DNA of 64,000 bases from positions 104,397 to 168,396 of the forward strand of contig WLWZ01000010.1 in NCBI GenBank assembly GCA_012103315.1. The letters run 5' to 3'. Below, piece after piece: positions 60,562 through 64,000 of this stretch (the stretch's first letter is position 1; every line of letters starts with the position of its first letter). The notes under the pieces are model-generated. The model saw only the letters and a program-made list of their open reading frames with translations, did no database searches and was not told the origin of the DNA. The DNA is from Alphaproteobacteria bacterium (GTDB lineage: Bacteria > Pseudomonadota > Alphaproteobacteria > MPNO01 > UBA2964). A program made the position numbers and the translations under genes.

Positions 60562-61604
60562 AGGCAGCACTCTATCGCGAGTTCGGGGCGCCCGACGTCC
60601 TCGGTTACGAGGATGTTGACGATCCGACAGCGGGCCCCGGCGAAATTGTTGTCGAGGTTCACGCGGTAACGGTCAATCGTGTTCTCGACTGCGCTGTTCG
60701 AGCCGGTGAACAAACCCAGCGTGGTGTCGTGTTGCCGCACATCGGTGGCGTCGATCCGGCAGGTATTGTCCGCGAGGTCGGTGAAGGTGTGTCGAATGTC
60801 GCTGCTGGTGACAGAGTTGCTTTGCTGTCGCGGGCGCCGTGCTTGGATTGTGACATTTGTGCCGCTGGTGACTTTAAGAAATGTTCGGCGAGTACCATGC
60901 TCGGTGTTGGGCGTTGGGGCGGTGCCGCAGAGCTGGTGAAGGTTCCCGCCTCTGTGGCCGTGAAGCTACCCGAGAATCTCGAATTTGCGGAAGCAGCGGC
61001 GGTCCTGCGGCACGGCCCAATGGCACATCATCTGTTGTTCGATGTCGGTGACTTGCAGGAAGGTCAATCTGTTCTTGTCATGGGCGCCGCTGGCGGGCTT
61101 GGCCTGACCGGTATTCAAATTGCCAAGGCGGCTGGGGCGACAGTGATTGCTGCGGCGGGGGCAGATGAACGGGTTGCTGTCGCTTGTGACTATGGTGCAG
61201 ATTTTGGTGTGAATTATGCCAAGCAGGATCTTACCGAAGCAGTCCGAGGCTATATGGGTGGTGAGGGTATTGATTTGGTGTTCGAAAATGTATCGAACCC
61301 CAAGACCTGGCCTAAGGCTCTTAAGTGTCTCCGTAAGCTCGGGACACTGGTAACAGCGGGTGCGCATGGCGGTGGCAAGGTCGAGCTCGATTGCGCGTTC
61401 CTGTATCACCAGAACATTCGCATCTTCGGTAGCACCGGGAATACAGATAAGAATGTCAGCGACACGGTATCGCTGGCGGGCGAGGGCAAGCTGAAAGCGA
61501 AAATCGAAAAAGTGTTTCCGCTGAGCGATGCTCCGGCAGCACACCGGATGATGGAAGGCGATGTGCTTTCGGGAAAGATTGTCCTCGATCCGACGGCGGG
61601 ATAG
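60558..61604 (+). CDS. Zinc-containing MDR (alcohol dehydrogenase-like) oxidoreductase
   Basis: 348 residues from ATG 60558, overlapping the FAH stop (ATGA). MKAALYREFGAPDVLGYEDV is a typical start. HIGGVDPAGIVREVGEGV, the structural-zinc cysteines in CLDCDICAAGDFKKCS, and the nucleotide site VMGAAGGLGLTGIQIAKAAG are all readable. It oxidises or reduces an alcohol, aldehyde or enone with NAD(P). It is coupled to the FAH-type hydrolase, suggesting consecutive steps. It ends four bases from the convergent AhpD-like gene. Confidence 0.92.
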   Translation: MKAALYREFGAPDVLGYEDVDDPTAGPGEIVVEVHAVTVNRVLDCAVRAGEQTQRGVVLPHIGGVDPAGIVREVGEGVSNVAAGDRVALLSRAPCLDCDICAAGDFKKCSASTMLGVGRWGGAAELVKVPASVAVKLPENLEFAEAAAVLRHGPMAHHLLFDVGDLQEGQSVLVMGAAGGLGLTGIQIAKAAGATVIAAAGADERVAVACDYGADFGVNYAKQDLTEAVRGYMGGEGIDLVFENVSNPKTWPKALKCLRKLGTLVTAGAHGGGKVELDCAFLYHQNIRIFGSTGNTDKNVSDTVSLAGEGKLKAKIEKVFPLSDAPAAHRMMEGDVLSGKIVLDPTAG

Positions 61605-61608
61605 TCGT

Positions 61609-62127
61609 TTACTTCTGCTCGTATTGCATTGCTTTGGCGCGGGCTTCAAACGCGGCGGGGTCGGCTTCGAGTCCGTGACCGAGTGATAGCCGGTTCATCA
61701 TACTAAAACGCGCGCAAATCCAGATCGCATCAGCGAGGGCTTCCTCATCCCAGCCAGCTTCATAGACCGCGTCGGCGTCAGATTGAATCATTTTGTATGG
61801 TTCCAAAGTCAGCTTGCGGACAAAACGCAAGATGGGTTTGAGCTTGTCATCCACCGGCGCCATATCGATATCGTCAATCAGGGAGTCAAAAACACCTTCC
61901 TCGACACCATGCTGCCGGGCAATCGCCGAATGGCCGCCATAACAATAGTCGCAGCTGTTGAGTGCCGAGGTGAAGGCCGCAATCAGCTCTTTTTCGGCGA
62001 CGGAGAATACGGAATCGTCGCGCATCACGGCCTCGGAAAATTTCCCAAACCCGTCCTTGTGACCAGGTTTGATATTGAACAGATGTCCGATCCCTGCATC
62101 AGCAGGAAGCGATGGAAAAAACGGCAT
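61609..62127 (-). CDS. AhpD-like/carboxymuconolactone decarboxylase-family protein with CxxC
   Basis: 172 residues from ATG 62127 (GAAAGGAC upstream); the longer frame to 62184 adds a segment not expected in the family. The motif NSCDYCYGGHS (C59, C62, H66) gives the peroxidase-type AhpD active site. FSEAVMRDDSVFSVAEKELI is also typical. It probably defends against peroxides or organic hydroperoxides during oxidation of the catabolic substrates. Confidence 0.87.
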   Translation of the reverse strand: MPFFPSLPADAGIGHLFNIKPGHKDGFGKFSEAVMRDDSVFSVAEKELIAAFTSALNSCDYCYGGHSAIARQHGVEEGVFDSLIDDIDMAPVDDKLKPILRFVRKLTLEPYKMIQSDADAVYEAGWDEEALADAIWICARFSMMNRLSLGHGLEADPAAFEARAKAMQYEQK

Positions 62128-62205
62128 AGTGAAGTCCTTTCGATTTACGAACGCGAGTGTCGCGGGTAGGGTTATGAAAATCAAATACTAGCGCAGGTTC
62201 GATAA

Positions 62206-62643
62206 ATGATCCGTCTTCTTTCTATAATTCTGGTTCTCCTGTTCGGTACATCGTCGATGGTCAGGGGCGGGGAAACCGTGGTAGCCGCACCACAGGCGAG
62301 TCTCGAGACCCAAGCGGGTACCCGGACACTTATTGATGTTCGGCATGTAACGGAATGGCGCCAGACCGGTGTTCCCGCTGGGGCGAAAGAAATCACAATT
62401 CACGACCGTGCCGGGATCGCGGGATTTGTCGCAAAGGTGACGAAGGTTGTTAGGGGTAACAAAGCAGCGCCAGTTTCTGTGATTTGTGGACGGGGTGTAC
62501 GTTCCTCCAGGGCTGCCGAAGCTTTGGCGAGAGCGGGGTTCACGAATATTCGGAACGTTCGTGAAGGGATGCACGGTAATTCACAAGATGGTCCGGGTTG
62601 GATTACGCGGAGTCTTCCAGTCCAACCCTGTAAAAACTGCTGA
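62206..62643 (+). CDS. Exported rhodanese-like protein
   Basis: 145 residues. A signal peptide (about 1-20, LLFGTSSMVRG) precedes a rhodanese domain: TLIDVRHVTEWRQTGVPAGA and the active loop VICGRGVRSSRAAEAL with C94, then GFTNIRNVREGMHG. It should act in the periplasm in sulfur transfer. The C-terminal QPCKNC adds a second Cys pair. The gene precedes the SDR gene by 13 bases. Confidence 0.87.
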   Translation: MIRLLSIILVLLFGTSSMVRGGETVVAAPQASLETQAGTRTLIDVRHVTEWRQTGVPAGAKEITIHDRAGIAGFVAKVTKVVRGNKAAPVSVICGRGVRSSRAAEALARAGFTNIRNVREGMHGNSQDGPGWITRSLPVQPCKNC

Positions 62644-62656
62644 GGATGGGGGCGAT

Positions 62657-63418
62657 ATGAGTGGTCAACTAGAAGGCAAGGTCGCGATTATAACCGGTGC
62701 TGGGCGTGGCCTTGGGGCAGCCTATGCGCTGGCCTTTGCTGCGGAGGGCGCGCGCGTTTGCGTTTCTGACGTGCTTGATACTGCCGATACGGTGAAGGCG
62801 ATAAACGATGCTGGTGGTGAGGCGATTGGTCTGGCGTGCGATGTCACTGACATGGCTGCTTGCGAGGCCATGGTTCAAGCGACCGAGGACGCGTTTGGTG
62901 GGGTCGATACGCTGGTCAATAACGCCGCTCTGTTTGTTGATATTCCAAGACGAACCTTCCTCGATATTGATACTGAGGAATGGGACAAGGTTATGGAGGT
63001 CAATGTTCGAGGTAGCTTTAATTGCAGTAAGGCCGTGGTGCCTGCATTGCGAAAGCGTGGTGCGGGCTCAATCGTCAATATTTCGTCGAGTACTGCCTTA
63101 AAAGGAATTCCATTCACTTTACATTATGTGACTTCAAAAGGCGCGATTATCGCAATGACGCGGGCGATGGCCCGCGAACTCGGGGAAGAAAATATTCGGG
63201 TGAACTCACTTGCACCTGGCCTCACCATGAGTGAAGCCGTTGCGGCCGCGGATAATACATTTGCGCCCTATAATGAGGCCTCCATCCGGGGGCGGGCCTT
63301 GAAACGCGAACAGGTGCCGGATGATCTCGTCGGTGCCGCTGTTTTCCTCGCCTCTGATGCGAGCGCTTTTATGACCGGCCAAACGATGGTCGTCGATGGC
63401 GGTGACGTTACCTACTAA
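62657..63418 (+). CDS. Short-chain dehydrogenase/reductase
   Basis: 253 residues from ATG 62657 (GGATGGGGGCGAT upstream). TGAGRGLGAAYA (nucleotide loop), NNAALFV, NISSSTALKG, YVTSKGA (Tyr/Lys) and MTGQTMVVDGGD at the end are intact SDR motifs. It lies 13 bases after the rhodanese and 33 bases before a dienelactone-hydrolase-type gene on the same strand. It reduces or oxidises a ketone/alcohol; the substrate is unknown. Confidence 0.92.
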   Translation: MSGQLEGKVAIITGAGRGLGAAYALAFAAEGARVCVSDVLDTADTVKAINDAGGEAIGLACDVTDMAACEAMVQATEDAFGGVDTLVNNAALFVDIPRRTFLDIDTEEWDKVMEVNVRGSFNCSKAVVPALRKRGAGSIVNISSSTALKGIPFTLHYVTSKGAIIAMTRAMARELGEENIRVNSLAPGLTMSEAVAAADNTFAPYNEASIRGRALKREQVPDDLVGAAVFLASDASAFMTGQTMVVDGGDVTY

Positions 63419-63451
63419 TTGCGGCAGGTAAATACACAGGGAGAATTTGGT

Positions 63452-64000
63452 ATGAGCAGATGGGACACAGTAAATGTCGGTGGCAGTGACATGCCGATTT
63501 ATGTTGGCGAACCGGAAGGTGATGGTCCGCATCCGGCGATTGTCCTGACTTTTCATCGCGGTGGCATGGACAGCTTCACAACGGAAAGCGCTGACCGGTT
63601 GGCTGCCGCAGGGTTTCTCACTATGGCGCCGGATTTTTATCATCGTAAGAAGGGCATGGACGCTGAAGAAGCAGTGACTTTTAGATTAGATGATGACGTC
63701 ATTGCCGATATCAGCGCGACGGTCGATCACATCACTACACAGGGCAGTGCCGATACTTCGCGCATGGCGATCATGGGGCATTGCATGGGCGGCCGGACAG
63801 CCTATCTCGGTGCGTGTGCATTGCCGGAAACTTTCAAATTGTGCATTCCGTTCTATAGCGGCGGAGCATTTTTACCCTGGGGTGACGGGCCGAGTGTTTT
63901 TGAGCGTTTCGACAGTCTGAAATGCACCGTCTATGGGTTCTATGGCAACGACGACAAAAACCCGTCACCAGAAGATGTCGACAAGTTCGATGCGCGCATG
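63452..64000 (+). CDS. Dienelactone hydrolase-family protein, cut by window end
   Basis: 183 residues are visible from ATG 63452 (AGGGAGAAT upstream) to the right edge, without a stop. IVLTFHRGGMDSFTTESADR, the nucleophile elbow MGHCMGGRT (C111 as catalytic Cys) and the Asp in FYGNDDKNPSPE show a dienelactone hydrolase fold. The expected length is about 220-240, so some 40-60 residues are missing. It would hydrolyse a lactone or ester ring-cleavage product after the SDR step. Confidence 0.9.
   Translation, partial: MSRWDTVNVGGSDMPIYVGEPEGDGPHPAIVLTFHRGGMDSFTTESADRLAAAGFLTMAPDFYHRKKGMDAEEAVTFRLDDDVIADISATVDHITTQGSADTSRMAIMGHCMGGRTAYLGACALPETFKLCIPFYSGGAFLPWGDGPSVFERFDSLKCTVYGFYGNDDKNPSPEDVDKFDARM

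Noticed and set aside
1..64000. tRNA, rRNA, transposase or integrase genes
   Set aside because: None was recognised on either strand, so there is no direct sign of an island boundary despite the accessory content.

Overview
The window looks like chromosomal DNA of an alphaproteobacterium, probably a marine Rhodospirillales-like heterotroph. This is inferred from gene content: very many periplasmic binding proteins, tripartite tricarboxylate (TTT/Tct) and TAXI transport components, molybdenum hydroxylases, CbtAB, and an alphaproteobacterial-style palindromic repeat at 47.97-48.04 kb. GC content is moderate. I see no rRNA or tRNA genes, no CRISPR array, no transposase and no prophage. Almost all of the DNA is coding, in short operons that often overlap by 1-4 bases.

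Layout. 1-8.8 kb: truncated CoxL-like Mo-hydroxylase, DMSO/biotin-sulfoxide-reductase-type Mo enzyme, sodium/solute symporter, small membrane and TPR proteins. 8.9-11.4 kb: YCII protein, trypsin-like protease with a DUF350 membrane protein, MBL hydrolase. 11.5-20.9 kb: ornithine-cyclodeaminase-like enzyme, orphan TctC protein with an extra basic domain, GST/class II aldolase pair, orphan binding protein, a leaderless 4,5-dihydroxyphthalate-decarboxylase-like protein with aldehyde dehydrogenase and AhpD-like protein, and cobalt transport genes cbtB-cbtA. 20.9-27.1 kb: leaderless binding protein, esterase, then a five-gene operon with a split cobalt-type nitrile hydratase/thiocyanate hydrolase, a Mo-hydroxylase large subunit and a carboxymuconolactone-decarboxylase-like protein. 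27.1-35.9 kb: NIPSNAP, polysaccharide-deacetylase-like and isochorismatase-like enzymes, aldo/keto reductase, tandem alpha/beta hydrolases, ModA-like protein, complete TTT transporter. 36.1-39.9 kb: coupled operon of TAXI binding protein, TPR-secretin lipoprotein and exported pentapeptide-repeat protein. 40.1-44.4 kb: DksA-like, MAPEG, typA and prfC. 44.5-45.9 kb: a Schlafen/AlbA_2 protein. 45.9-53.2 kb: second dihydroxyphthalate-decarboxylase-like/cyclodeaminase pair, RidA, two cupins, a nickel/cobalt transporter, eutA and a UbiD-family decarboxylase. 53.4-64 kb: SDR, EamA exporter, TTT transporter with fused TctA-TctB, and aromatic-degradation-type genes (extradiol dioxygenase fold, FAH hydrolase, MDR reductase, AhpD-like, rhodanese, SDR, dienelactone hydrolase).

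How it fits together. Most genes suit uptake and breakdown of organic acids, aromatic or N-heterocyclic compounds, nitriles and amides. A cobalt theme runs through the window: the CTLCSC hydratase, CbtAB, a His-rich NiCoT permease and EutA, which serves an adenosylcobalamin enzyme. The two items I find most unusual are the hydratase/CoxL operon with its His-Asp-rich metal tail (22.85-27.11 kb) and the TAXI/secretin/pentapeptide operon (36.11-39.92 kb). All functional calls come from reading motifs by eye; no database search was run.
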